Origin: an uncultured Lachnospiraceae bacterium | Lineage (GTDB): Bacteria; Bacillota; Clostridia; Lachnospirales; Lachnospiraceae | Assembly: GCA_910584695.1 (NCBI GenBank) | Contig: CAJUBR010000008.1 | Coordinates: 1-61,625 of the forward strand | Reading direction: 5' to 3' | DNA length: 61,625 nucleotides | Part shown: positions 1-8,135 of the stretch, piece by piece | Layout of the letters: each line of letters begins with the position of its first letter | How positions within the stretch are numbered: the stretch's first letter is position 1 | The notes under the pieces: model-generated | Databases searched by the model: none | What the model was told of the DNA's origin: nothing | The model's input: only the letters and a program-made list of their open reading frames with translations | Translations under genes and position numbers: made by a program

Positions 1-23
1 ATGCCTTGGCTCGTGCCCAGTGT

Positions 24-80
24 TGATATTGTCTATATTGTACAACGGTCGGTAACGAAAACAGAGTTTCACAATTACCT
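24..80 (+). repeat. Half-copy of a dispersed palindromic element (right half)
   Basis: This 57-base segment is nearly identical to the reverse complement of the last bases of the window (61571-61625) and clearly similar to both arms of the palindrome at 32771-32962. Conserved cores are 'tatattgtacaacggt', 'ggtaacgaaaac' and 'gtttc-caatt'. The outer end (caattacct) stops about 16 nt before the Shine-Dalgarno sequence of the first gene, as in the trpS copy. The left half would lie outside the window. Family not recognised. Confidence 0.8.
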
Positions 81-109
81 ACTTATTATATTAGAAAGAG
101 GAGATGAAT

Positions 110-397
110 ATGGCGGGTAATAAGCAGGAGAAAAAGAGAAAAGCAGTTGCACTTTCTTACGACCCCTCGAATCAGGCACCACAGGTAATTGCTTCCGGTC
201 AGGGGGTAGTGGCTGATCGTATTATTCAAAAAGCAGAAGAATCAGATGTCGCAACTTATATTGATGAGGGACTGGCAGATACCTTACTCAAACTGGATAT
301 CGGAGACATGATACCTCCGGAGCTTTATGGAGTGGTGGCGGAAATATTAGTATATGTTGACCGTATGGATAAAATTAAAGCTAAGTTAAAGCACTAA
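110..397 (+). CDS. FlhB C-terminal-domain-like protein (EscU/YscU/HrcU family, YlqH type)
   Basis: This 95-residue protein resembles only the cytoplasmic C-terminal domain of the flagellar/type III export switch protein FlhB. It has the 'AVALSYDPSNQAPQVIASG' stretch (about residues 12-30), which corresponds to the region following the membrane part of FlhB, and then the helical 'IIQKAEESDV...IPPELYGVVAEIL' portion. No membrane segment is present. The family includes B. subtilis YlqH, a stand-alone FlhB-C homologue of unclear role. The autocleavage motif NPTH is not present; the equivalent position reads YDPSNQ. ATG at 110 is preferred over 104 because AGAGGAG (97-103) directly abuts 104 but is 6 nt from 110. 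It is followed closely by yraN, as in many Firmicutes where both sit near rnhB. Confidence 0.8.
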   Translation: MAGNKQEKKRKAVALSYDPSNQAPQVIASGQGVVADRIIQKAEESDVATYIDEGLADTLLKLDIGDMIPPELYGVVAEILVYVDRMDKIKAKLKH

Positions 398-413
398 GGG
401 GTAAGCAGAGGAA

Positions 414-779
414 ATGATAAAAGAGAGAAACAAGCGGAAGCTGGGTGCCCGGACTGAGCAGGCGGTAAAGGAATATTTGCTGCAGCATGGTTTTATTATT
501 CTGGAGATGAATTATCGCTGTCGACAGGGAGAAATTGATATTATCGCACAGGATGAAACATATTATGTATTTATTGAAGTAAAATACCGCAGTACGGTCA
601 AATATGGTGTACCACAAGAGGCGGTGGGAGCAGCCAAACAAAGGAGAATCTGTAAGGCAGCACAGTATTATCTGTATTGCCATGGTCTGGGGGAATTTAC
701 TCCGGTACGTTTTGATGTTGCAAGTGTTCTGGAAAATACGATAACATATTATAAAAATGCTTTTGCGTTTCATGTATAG
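414..779 (+). CDS. YraN family (UPF0102) endonuclease-like protein
   Basis: The 121-residue product has the YraN pattern: 'RTEQAV..YL..HGF.ILE.NYRCR.GEIDIIA' followed by 'VFIEVKYR'. The E-I-D and E-V-K residues match the PD-(D/E)XK-type nuclease-fold core of this family, so a nucleic-acid processing role is likely, but the substrate is unknown. Length is typical for the family. The ribosome binding site is AGAGGA, very close to the ATG. It starts 16 nt after the FlhB-like gene and lies in one transcription unit with it. Confidence 0.85.
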   Translation: MIKERNKRKLGARTEQAVKEYLLQHGFIILEMNYRCRQGEIDIIAQDETYYVFIEVKYRSTVKYGVPQEAVGAAKQRRICKAAQYYLYCHGLGEFTPVRFDVASVLENTITYYKNAFAFHV

Positions 780-815
780 CAGCAAAATCGGTTACAAAGA
801 ACGGAGAGAAATCAT

Positions 816-1685
816 ATGGAATTACATTATATCAATAATACCAATACCTGTCAGATAAGGGAGAAGAAGGGAGTATCTTATATTACGTTTCCTAAACTTT
901 TCCAGTATGATAAAGACATGCTTCATGGATTTTCCACCCGTTTCGGAGGTGTTTCAAAGGAACATTTATCCTCTATGAATCTAAGCTTTTCCAGAGGCGA
1001 TCAGAAAGAATGTGTTTTGGAAAACCACAGGAGGTTTGCAAAAGCGTTAGGTTATGATGCCAGGAAGCTTGTATTTTCGGATCAGGTACATTTGACGAAT
1101 TTTCATAAGGTGACAAAGGAAGATTGTGGGAAGGGAATCATCAGGGAAAGTGATATCAAGGAGGTTGACGGTCTGGTGACCAATGAACCGGGAGTTCCGA
1201 TTATCACCTTTTATGCGGACTGTGTTCCTGTATTTTTTTATGACCCGGTGAAAAAAGTCATTGCCATGGTACATTCGGGATGGAGAGGTACGGTTGAACG
1301 GATTGGTGCTAAGATGGTATCGTATATGGCGGAAGAATTTGGCTGTAAGCCAAAGGATATCGTATGTGCAGTGGCACCTTCCATCTGTCAGAAATGTTAT
1401 GAGGTTAGTGAAGATGTGGCAGGTCATTTTCTCGAAGTATTCGGAACATCTTATGGAAAAGAGCTTCTTTATGCCAAAGAAAATGGTAAATATCAGCTAA
1501 ATCTTCATAAAGCGTGCGGGATTACTCTGTTAGAGGCGGGGATTGAGAAGGAGAATCTGGATGTAACAGACCTTTGTACCTGTTGTAATCCTGAATTTTT
1601 CTTTTCTCACCGGGCAAGCCATGGAATGCGGGGAAACCTTGCCGGAGTCATGATGCTTAGGGAGGTCTCTTTAGATAAAGTGTAA
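816..1685 (+). CDS. pgeF: Peptidoglycan editing factor PgeF / multicopper-polyphenol-oxidase-like (YfiH, DUF152)
   Basis: The 289-residue protein belongs to the YfiH/LACC1 family. Members have been shown to act as purine nucleoside phosphorylase/adenosine deaminase-type enzymes and, in E. coli, to remove misincorporated serine from peptidoglycan precursors. The zinc/active-site residues are visible: H92 in 'DQVHLT', C136 in 'ADCVP' and H153 in 'VHSGWRGT'. The C-terminal 'CCNPEFFFSHRASHG' block is also family-typical. The start is supported by GGAGAG upstream. In Firmicutes it often lies near cell-division and wall genes; here it follows yraN by 36 nt. Confidence 0.85.
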   Translation: MELHYINNTNTCQIREKKGVSYITFPKLFQYDKDMLHGFSTRFGGVSKEHLSSMNLSFSRGDQKECVLENHRRFAKALGYDARKLVFSDQVHLTNFHKVTKEDCGKGIIRESDIKEVDGLVTNEPGVPIITFYADCVPVFFYDPVKKVIAMVHSGWRGTVERIGAKMVSYMAEEFGCKPKDIVCAVAPSICQKCYEVSEDVAGHFLEVFGTSYGKELLYAKENGKYQLNLHKACGITLLEAGIEKENLDVTDLCTCCNPEFFFSHRASHGMRGNLAGVMMLREVSLDKV

Positions 1686-1751
1686 GCTGCCGTCCGCAGG
1701 AGAAAAAATAAAGGTTTACAAAAACTATTCTCTATTGTAAACTAGATAGAG

Positions 1752-1779
1752 TTGTAATTTATAAGGATTTTCTTATAAT
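1752..1779 (+). promoter_or_regulatory. Sigma-A-like promoter upstream of der
   Basis: TTGTAA (1752-1757) and TATAAT (1774-1779) are spaced by 16 nt and lie just upstream of der. A second, overlapping candidate is TTTACA-17-TAAACT beginning near 1714. The 140-base gap after pgeF fits a new transcription start. Confidence 0.5.
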
Positions 1780-1825
1780 AAAGGAAGAGAGTAATATTTT
1801 ATCGGATATAAGAAGGAGAATAGCA

Positions 1826-3151
1826 ATGAGTAAACCAATTGTTGCCATCGTAGGAAGACCCAACGTTGGTAAATCTACACTGTTTAATGTTTTGGCAGGT
1901 TCCATGATATCCATTGTACAGGATACTCCCGGTGTGACAAGAGACCGGATTTATGCGGATGTGAACTGGCTGGATTATAATTTTACTATGATTGATACCG
2001 GTGGGATTGAACCGGAAAGTGAAGATATTATAATTAAAAGTATGCGTGCCCAGGCTCAGATTGCAATCGACACAGCGGATGTGATTCTATTTTTGGTGGA
2101 TGTGAGACAGGGACTTGTGGATGCTGACCATAAAGTAGCAGATATGCTGAGACGTTCCCATAAGCCTGTGGTTTTAGTGGTTAATAAAGTAGATAATTTT
2201 GATAAATTTATGCCGGATGTTTATGAATTTTATAACTTAGGACTTGGTGACCCGTTTCCGGTATCAGCATCTTCCAGGTTAGGAATCGGAGATATGTTAG
2301 ATGAAGTGGTATCCCATTTTTCAGATGAAGCAAGAACGGAAGAGGAAGATGACAGACCGAAAATTGCCATTATAGGCAAGCCGAACGTAGGGAAAAGTTC
2401 CATTATTAACAAATTATTAGGAGAAGATCGTGTCATTGTTTCTGACATTGCGGGAACAACAAGGGATGCCATTGATACTGCAATTATAAGAAATGAAAGA
2501 GAGTATGTTTTTATTGATACGGCTGGACTGCGAAGAAAGAATAAGATTAAAGAAGATATTGAACGTTTTTCTATTATTCGTACGGTATCAGCTGTAGAGC
2601 GTGCGGATGTCTGCGTGCTAGTGATTGACGCAGCAGAGGGGATTACTGAACAAGATGCCAAGATTGCCGGAATTGCCCATGATCGTGGAAAAGGTATGAT
2701 TATTGCGGTAAATAAATGGGATGCAATTGAAAAAAACGATAAAACAATATACAGGTTTGAAGAGGAGATAAGGCGTATCTTATCTTTTATACCTTATGCG
2801 GAAATTATCTTCATTTCTGCAAAAACCGGACAGCGTCTGCCAAAACTTTTTGATTTGATTGATATCGTTATTGATAACCATGCATTGCGTGTTGGAACTG
2901 GTGTGTTAAATGAGATTTTATCACAGGCAGTTGCCATGCAGGAACCACCTTCTGATAAAGGAAGAAAATTACGGTTATACTATATGACAGAGGTTTCTGT
3001 GAAACCTCCGACTTTTGTCATTTTTGTAAATGATAAGCAGTTGACACATTTTTCATATACAAGGTATATCGAAAACCGTATCCGGGATGCTTTTGGATTT
3101 AAGGGAACTCCTTTGAAATTCATATATCGTGAAAGAAAAGAGAAAGGTTGA
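1826..3151 (+). CDS. der: Ribosome-assembly GTPase Der (EngA)
   Basis: Der is a double-GTPase needed for 50S ribosomal subunit maturation. The 441-residue chain has two consecutive G domains: the first P-loop is GRPNVGKST (residues 10-18), with DTGG and NKVD motifs following; the second P-loop is GKPNVGKSS (about 183-191), followed by DTAG and NKWD. The C-terminal part is the KH-like domain typical of Der. Length is normal. A good AGAAGGAG site precedes ATG 1826. The next gene, plsY, begins right after the stop, so the two are probably cotranscribed; der-plsY-gpsA-spoIVA matches the Firmicutes der/gpsA/spoIVA arrangement. Confidence 0.97.
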   Translation: MSKPIVAIVGRPNVGKSTLFNVLAGSMISIVQDTPGVTRDRIYADVNWLDYNFTMIDTGGIEPESEDIIIKSMRAQAQIAIDTADVILFLVDVRQGLVDADHKVADMLRRSHKPVVLVVNKVDNFDKFMPDVYEFYNLGLGDPFPVSASSRLGIGDMLDEVVSHFSDEARTEEEDDRPKIAIIGKPNVGKSSIINKLLGEDRVIVSDIAGTTRDAIDTAIIRNEREYVFIDTAGLRRKNKIKEDIERFSIIRTVSAVERADVCVLVIDAAEGITEQDAKIAGIAHDRGKGMIIAVNKWDAIEKNDKTIYRFEEEIRRILSFIPYAEIIFISAKTGQRLPKLFDLIDIVIDNHALRVGTGVLNEILSQAVAMQEPPSDKGRKLRLYYMTEVSVKPPTFVIFVNDKQLTHFSYTRYIENRIRDAFGFKGTPLKFIYRERKEKG

Positions 3152-3153
3152 AC

Positions 3154-3861
3154 ATGGGAATGGAAGTAATAGCACGTATTTTATGTTTGGTAGTCGGTTA
3201 TTTGTTTGGATTGATCCAGACAGCATACATTTACGGAAAGATACATGGAATAGATATCAGAGAACATGGGAGTGGGAATTCAGGAACCACGAATGCACTT
3301 CGTATTCTCGGAAAAAAAGCAGGGCTGATCGTATTTTTGGGAGATTTCCTAAAGGCCGTAGCCGCCTGTGTGATAGCCAGAATCGTAGGAATCTTTTTCT
3401 TTCCGGATATTGTATATCCGATGATTCTGCTGGCAGGGCTTGGGGTGGTAATCGGACATAACTTTCCGTTTTATATGAATTTTAAAGGTGGAAAGGGAAT
3501 TGCAGCGACGGCAGGTGTGATTCTCGGACTGCTGGATTACCGGATTATCATAATCTGTCTGCTTGCTTTTATTGTTAGTGTTGCAGTAACAAGATATGTG
3601 TCCTTTGGTTCTTTGGTTGTCGTTACTTTGTTTTTTACAGCCTTTGTTGTGCTGGGAATAAGCGGAATGATTGTCAGTCCGTCAACGGGTGTTGTTTGTA
3701 CGGGAGCGGAATTAATAGAAAGCGATATTATTATTTTTCTGTTTGCAGCACTGGCATTTTACAGGCATAAAGAAAATATTGTCCGGCTGCTTCATGGAAA
3801 TGAAAATAAACTATTTGATAAGAAAAAAGAAGAAAATAATTCTGCTTCTGAAAAAGATTGA
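3154..3861 (+). CDS. plsY: Acyl-phosphate:glycerol-3-phosphate acyltransferase PlsY
   Basis: PlsY transfers the acyl group of acyl-phosphate to glycerol-3-phosphate, the first step of phospholipid synthesis in Gram-positives. The 235-residue integral membrane protein shows the three family motifs: 'GSGNSGTTNALR.LGKKAG', 'GHNFPFYMNFKGGKG' and the C-terminal 'ALAFYRHKENI.RLL'. Around five hydrophobic segments can be seen. The upstream in-frame TTG 3148 overlaps der, but AAAGG (3143-3147) is correctly spaced for ATG 3154. The neighbour gpsA makes its substrate, glycerol-3-phosphate. Confidence 0.95.
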   Translation: MGMEVIARILCLVVGYLFGLIQTAYIYGKIHGIDIREHGSGNSGTTNALRILGKKAGLIVFLGDFLKAVAACVIARIVGIFFFPDIVYPMILLAGLGVVIGHNFPFYMNFKGGKGIAATAGVILGLLDYRIIIICLLAFIVSVAVTRYVSFGSLVVVTLFFTAFVVLGISGMIVSPSTGVVCTGAELIESDIIIFLFAALAFYRHKENIVRLLHGNENKLFDKKKEENNSASEKD

Positions 3862-3917
3862 GCAGCATATTATTGGATTGTATGAAAGAAGAAATGTAAG
3901 GTCAGGAGGTATTTATA

Positions 3918-4928
3918 ATGAAGAAAATCTGTATATTAGGTGCCGGAAGCTGGGGAACTGCACTATCTATTGTATTATGTAATAATGGGCATGATGTCAC
4001 TGTATGGTCCATTGATCCAGAGGAAGTACTGATGTTAAATGATTACAGGGAACAACGGGAAAAGCTTCCGGGAGTCATGGTTCCTAGTACCATTGTCTTT
4101 ACCACGAACATGGAAATGGCAATCAAGGAAGCGGAAATGGTTGTGTGTGCAGTCCCGTCGCCCTTTGTACGTTCGACGATGCGAAATGCCGCAGACTACA
4201 TAGCGGAAGGAACCATTATTGTAGATGTGGCAAAGGGAATAGAAGACAACAGTTTTAAGACGATGACACAGATTATCGAAGAAGAATGTTCAAATGCGAG
4301 AGTAGGAATTCTTTCCGGTCCAAGTCATGCGGAAGAGGTAAGCCGGGGAATACCAACCACAATTGTGGCAGGCTCTAAGGAGAAAGCAGTAGCAGAATAT
4401 ATTCAGGATGTATTTATGAACGATGTGTTCCGTGTATATACAAGCCCGGATGTAATAGGGATTGAGTTAGGTGCTTCCCTCAAAAATGTAATTGCTCTGG
4501 CAGCAGGTATCGTGGATGGTTTGGGATTTGGCGATAATACAAAGGCTGCTCTTATGACCCGTGGTATTGCAGAAATCATGCGCCTTGTTACGGCAATGGG
4601 AGGACATTTGGAAACGGTTGCGGGACTTTCCGGTATCGGGGATTTGATTGTTACCTGTACTTCGAAACATTCCAGAAACCGGAATGCAGGTTTTTTGATC
4701 GGACAGGGAAAATCCTATCAGGAAGCCATGGATGAAGTAAAGATGATAGTAGAAGGTGTATATTCGGCAAAAGCAGCTTTAGCACTTGCAAAACAGAAAA
4801 ATGTTTCTATGCCGATTGTAGAAGCAGTAAATGCCGTTTTATTTGATGGAGTAGATGCAAGAGAGGCATCTGTTAAACTTCTGATGAGGGACAGGACAAT
4901 GGAAGCCGAAAATCTTGAGTGGAAATAG
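3918..4928 (+). CDS. gpsA: Glycerol-3-phosphate dehydrogenase [NAD(P)+]
   Basis: GpsA reduces dihydroxyacetone phosphate to sn-glycerol-3-phosphate for membrane lipid synthesis, supplying PlsY encoded just upstream. The 336-residue protein has the N-terminal nucleotide-binding GAGSWGTALS (7-16), the 'AKGIE' and 'LSGPSHAEEV' blocks and the catalytic-lysine region 'GASLKNVIALAAG', followed by 'GDNTKAALMTRGI.E' and 'GLSGIGDLIVTCTS'. Length is typical. SD AGGAGG is well spaced. It is followed by spoIVA, as in B. subtilis. Confidence 0.96.
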   Translation: MKKICILGAGSWGTALSIVLCNNGHDVTVWSIDPEEVLMLNDYREQREKLPGVMVPSTIVFTTNMEMAIKEAEMVVCAVPSPFVRSTMRNAADYIAEGTIIVDVAKGIEDNSFKTMTQIIEEECSNARVGILSGPSHAEEVSRGIPTTIVAGSKEKAVAEYIQDVFMNDVFRVYTSPDVIGIELGASLKNVIALAAGIVDGLGFGDNTKAALMTRGIAEIMRLVTAMGGHLETVAGLSGIGDLIVTCTSKHSRNRNAGFLIGQGKSYQEAMDEVKMIVEGVYSAKAALALAKQKNVSMPIVEAVNAVLFDGVDAREASVKLLMRDRTMEAENLEWK

Positions 4929-4973
4929 TTTTCGTATTTTTTATTTTATAGGAATGAATTTCAGAGATGTTGC

Positions 4974-5005
4974 ATATATTCTTTTTAGGATTATACGATA
5001 CAAGT
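4974..5005 (+). promoter_or_regulatory. Candidate sigma-E promoter of spoIVA
   Basis: In B. subtilis spoIVA is transcribed by sigma-E. Upstream of this gene the sequence 'gcatatatt' (4972-4980) resembles a sigma-E -35, and 'gatacaag' (4997-5004) is a 6/8 match to the -10 consensus CATACAAT. The spacing is about 16 nt, a little longer than usual, so this is tentative. Confidence 0.35.
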
Positions 5006-5024
5006 TTATCTTAAGGAGGATATT

Positions 5025-6500
5025 ATGAAAGAGCAGTTTGATGTATATCAGGATATAAGGGAACGGACCGGTGGGGATATGTACATAGGAGTTGTAGGTC
5101 CGGTAAGAACCGGTAAATCCACATTTATAAAGAGATTTATGGAGACACTGGTGCTTCCACAGATGGAGGAAGGGGCAGAAAAGCAGCGTACCATTGACGA
5201 ACTGCCTCAAAGTGGTTCCGGAAGGACCATTACGACGACGGAGCCCAAATTTATCCCGAAACAGGCAGCGAAGATTGCATTAAATGAAGATGCTGATATC
5301 AACGTGCGGTTGGTAGACTGTGTGGGATATATGGTAGACGGAGCAAGTGGACATCTTGAAGAAGAAAAAGAAAGGCTGGTTAAAACGCCCTGGTATGATT
5401 ATGAGATTCCTTTTACAAAAGCTGCTCATATCGGAACAAAGAAAGTTATGACAGATCATGCCACGATAGGGGTGATCATTACTGGAGACGGTTCCTTCGG
5501 AGAGCTTCCACGGGAAGGTTTTTATACTGTGGAAAATGAATTGGTTTCGGAGATGAAATCACTGGGAAAACCGTTTATTGTCATTCTTAACAGTGTAAAA
5601 CCCCAAAGCCGTGAAACCCAGGATTTAGCAGAAGAACTTACAAACCAGTATGGCGTCAAGGTTCTTCCGGTAAATTGCGACCAGTTAAGGGCAAATGATA
5701 TTTTAGAAATTTTGAAAAGTATTTTATTGGAATTTCCAATCAGCCAGATTAGTTTTTATATCCCTAAATGGGCAGAAACGTTATCTGCTTCCCATCCCAT
5801 CAAACAGTCTGTGCTTTCTTATGCTAAGAACGTATTGAAAGAAGTGGTGGGCATGAAAAATGTATACCAGCTTCCAGCACCGGAAAGCGAGTATATTAGT
5901 GAAGTGTCAATTTCGAATCTGAATCTGAAAAATGGGACCATAAATCTAAATATCAGCATCCCTGAGACTTATTACTATGAGATGTTAAGTAATCTGATGG
6001 GGGCACCAGTGGAAAATGAATATGATTTTTTAACAATGTTAAAAGAAGTAGCCGATAAACGAAGAGAGTATGACCATGTGGCATCTGCTATGTCCAGTGT
6101 GAAAATGAAAGGCTACGGACTGGTTATGCCGGAGAAAGAAAATATCAAATTAGAAGAGCCGGAACTTATCAAGCATGGTACAAAATATGGAATTAAAATC
6201 AAGGCAAGTGCCCCATCCCTGCATTTTATCAAGGCAAATGTCTCAACGGAAATTGCACCGATTGTGGGAACTGAAGAACAGGCAAAAGATTTTCTCACCA
6301 ATATGAAAGAACAGTTAAAGACGTCACCGGAATCTTTGTGGAAAATTAATATCTTTGGGAAGACAGTAGAACAGATGGTGGAGGAGGGACTGATCTCCAA
6401 ATCCAATAAGATCAATGACGATTCCCAGATCCGTTTACAGGATACAATGGAGAAAATCATAAATGACAGTAATGGGGGCATGGTGTTTATTATTATATAA
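5025..6500 (+). CDS. spoIVA: Stage IV sporulation protein A (SpoIVA), spore-coat morphogenetic ATPase
   Basis: SpoIVA polymerises on the forespore outer membrane with ATP hydrolysis and forms the base layer of the spore coat. The 491-residue protein has a Walker A motif 'GPVRTGKST' near residue 24, the 'LVDCVGYMV.GA.GH' block characteristic of SpoIVA, and the conserved C-terminus ending '...NDSNGGMVFIII'. Length is the family norm. A strong AAGGAGG precedes ATG 5025. Its presence identifies the host as an endospore former. Confidence 0.98.
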   Translation: MKEQFDVYQDIRERTGGDMYIGVVGPVRTGKSTFIKRFMETLVLPQMEEGAEKQRTIDELPQSGSGRTITTTEPKFIPKQAAKIALNEDADINVRLVDCVGYMVDGASGHLEEEKERLVKTPWYDYEIPFTKAAHIGTKKVMTDHATIGVIITGDGSFGELPREGFYTVENELVSEMKSLGKPFIVILNSVKPQSRETQDLAEELTNQYGVKVLPVNCDQLRANDILEILKSILLEFPISQISFYIPKWAETLSASHPIKQSVLSYAKNVLKEVVGMKNVYQLPAPESEYISEVSISNLNLKNGTINLNISIPETYYYEMLSNLMGAPVENEYDFLTMLKEVADKRREYDHVASAMSSVKMKGYGLVMPEKENIKLEEPELIKHGTKYGIKIKASAPSLHFIKANVSTEIAPIVGTEEQAKDFLTNMKEQLKTSPESLWKINIFGKTVEQMVEEGLISKSNKINDDSQIRLQDTMEKIINDSNGGMVFIII

Positions 6501-6650
6501 CTGTTACTATGAATATACTTCGTCTAAACCTGTATTTGCCTTTTTCAGATTTTTATATTATAATAAATAAGCTGTTTGCATGATTTCTGCGGCAATAAGC
6601 CGGAGGTTTGGTCTGCAGACGGCTTATTCTATGGAAAAAAGGAAATGCAT

Positions 6651-7439
6651 ATGGAAATTGAATATAAGCTGCAGGTTTTTGAAGGTCCATTGGATTTGCT
6701 GCTGCATTTAATTGAAAAGAATAAAGTAGATATTTATGATATTCCCATTGTAATCATTACCGAACAGTATTTGGAATATGTAGAACAAATGCAGGAAAAT
6801 GATATGGATGTCATGAGTGAATTTCTGGTTATGGCTGCTACTTTGATCCGCATTAAGTCAAAAATGCTCCTTCCAAAAGAAGAGAAGGAGGAGGAAGAGG
6901 AAGAAGATCCAAGGGCAGAGTTAGTACGCCGTCTGTTGGAATATAAAATGTACAAATATGCAGCATTAGAATTAAAAGATATGGAACTGGATGCATCTTA
7001 TCATTTATATAAGAAACCGACTATTCCTAAAGAGGTGGAAACCTATAAAGAGAAAATAGATCCGGCAGTACTGGTAGATGGAATGACTTTAAACAAATTA
7101 AATGATATATTCCAGTCGATTATGCGTAAACAGGTGGAAAAGGTGGACCCGATCCGTTCCAAATTCGGTACGATTGAAAAAGAAGAGATCAATATAGAAG
7201 AACGTATGCTTCAGATCAGAGAAGATGTCAGAGGCCTTAAAGGAATTAGTTTTCGTACGCTGTTAGAGGCCCAGCCGACCAGAATGAATATTATTATTAC
7301 CTTTATGTCGATATTGGAATTGATGAAGATAGGGGCAATTACGATTCGCCAGGAAGAAATATTTGGTGATATTGTGATTGATTCATTAGATGAGTTAGAA
7401 GCTCATTATCAGGAGGCAGAATATGGAGCAGGATATTAA
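6651..7439 (+). CDS. scpA: Segregation and condensation protein A (ScpA kleisin)
   Basis: ScpA is the kleisin of the bacterial SMC-ScpAB condensin. The 262-residue protein begins with the typical 'FEGPLDLLLHLIEKNKVDIYDIPI' region, here read as separate motifs 'EGPLDLLLHLI' and 'DIYDIPI', which is the SMC-binding part. It has an acidic linker (EEKEEEEEEDPRAELV) and a winged-helix C-terminus 'F.SILELMKIGAI...Q...FGDI'. Upstream in-frame codons exist from 6576, but AAAAGGA (6637-6643) points to ATG 6651. It overlaps scpB by 17 bases, a coupled pair. Confidence 0.96.
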   Translation: MEIEYKLQVFEGPLDLLLHLIEKNKVDIYDIPIVIITEQYLEYVEQMQENDMDVMSEFLVMAATLIRIKSKMLLPKEEKEEEEEEDPRAELVRRLLEYKMYKYAALELKDMELDASYHLYKKPTIPKEVETYKEKIDPAVLVDGMTLNKLNDIFQSIMRKQVEKVDPIRSKFGTIEKEEINIEERMLQIREDVRGLKGISFRTLLEAQPTRMNIIITFMSILELMKIGAITIRQEEIFGDIVIDSLDELEAHYQEAEYGAGY

Positions 7440-8007
7440 TATAATCGAAGGAAAGATAGAGGCAATTTTATTTTCGGTCGGTGAAGCTGTTGAACGGGAG
7501 CGAATTGCCCAGGCACTGGAATTAGATACAGATACGGTGGTAAAAATCATACATAATATGATGGACAAGTATGACAGTGTGGACAGAGGCATACGTATCA
7601 TTGAGCTGGAAAATGCATTTCAGATGTGCACAAAATCAGATTATTATGAAACGCTGGTAAAGGTTGTCAATATTCCGAAAAAACATGTGCTAACAGATGT
7701 TTTATTGGAGACATTATCTATCGTTGCCTATAAACAGCCGATTACCCGGCAGGAGATTGAGGCAATCCGGGGTGTTTCCTGTGTTCATGCGGTAAACAAG
7801 CTGGTAGAATACAATCTGATTGAAGAAGTCGGGAGACTGGAAGCGGTAGGACGACCGATTCTATTTGGTACAACAGACGATTTTCTTAGAAGTTTTGGTG
7901 TCCAGTCAACAGATGAACTGCCAACTATAACTCCCGATAAGATAGAAGACTTTAAGCAGCAGGCGATGGAAGAAGCACAGCTTACATTTGCTCCGGTAAA
8001 GGACTGA
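7423..8007 (+). CDS. scpB: Segregation and condensation protein B (ScpB)
   Basis: ScpB dimers bind the kleisin ScpA in the condensin complex. The 194-residue protein consists of two winged-helix domains with the conserved 'LETLSIVAYKQPITRQEIEAIRGV' region (split motif 'AYKQPITR') and 'VGRPILFGTTDDFL'. The ribosome binding site AGGAGG (7411-7416) lies inside scpA, which is consistent with translational coupling. The gene ends 15 nt before a strong terminator. Confidence 0.96.
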   Translation: MEQDINIIEGKIEAILFSVGEAVERERIAQALELDTDTVVKIIHNMMDKYDSVDRGIRIIELENAFQMCTKSDYYETLVKVVNIPKKHVLTDVLLETLSIVAYKQPITRQEIEAIRGVSCVHAVNKLVEYNLIEEVGRLEAVGRPILFGTTDDFLRSFGVQSTDELPTITPDKIEDFKQQAMEEAQLTFAPVKD

Positions 8008-8022
8008 CTTATATTTTAAATG

Positions 8023-8081
8023 AAAAAGAGGCTGCTGCATTCAAAAAAGATAAATTTTTTGAATGTGGCAGCCTTCTTTTT
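8023..8081 (+). terminator. Strong intrinsic terminator, probably bidirectional
   Basis: A long inverted repeat is flanked by A and T runs: the arm 'gaggctgctgcattcaaaaa' pairs with 'ttttttgaatgtggcagcctt', then ctttttac follows. It lies between the convergent scpB (+) and DUF368 (-) genes and can serve both. Confidence 0.85.
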
Positions 8082-8135
8082 ACTTGATCGGAAGGTTATC
8101 CAATGGAGTCATTTTTCTGACGGTTTCTTTATATA

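Noticed and set aside
3129..3461. A 110-codon + strand frame overlapping der and plsY
   Set aside because: It is an out-of-frame shadow of plsY with low-quality, Arg/Ser-rich composition.
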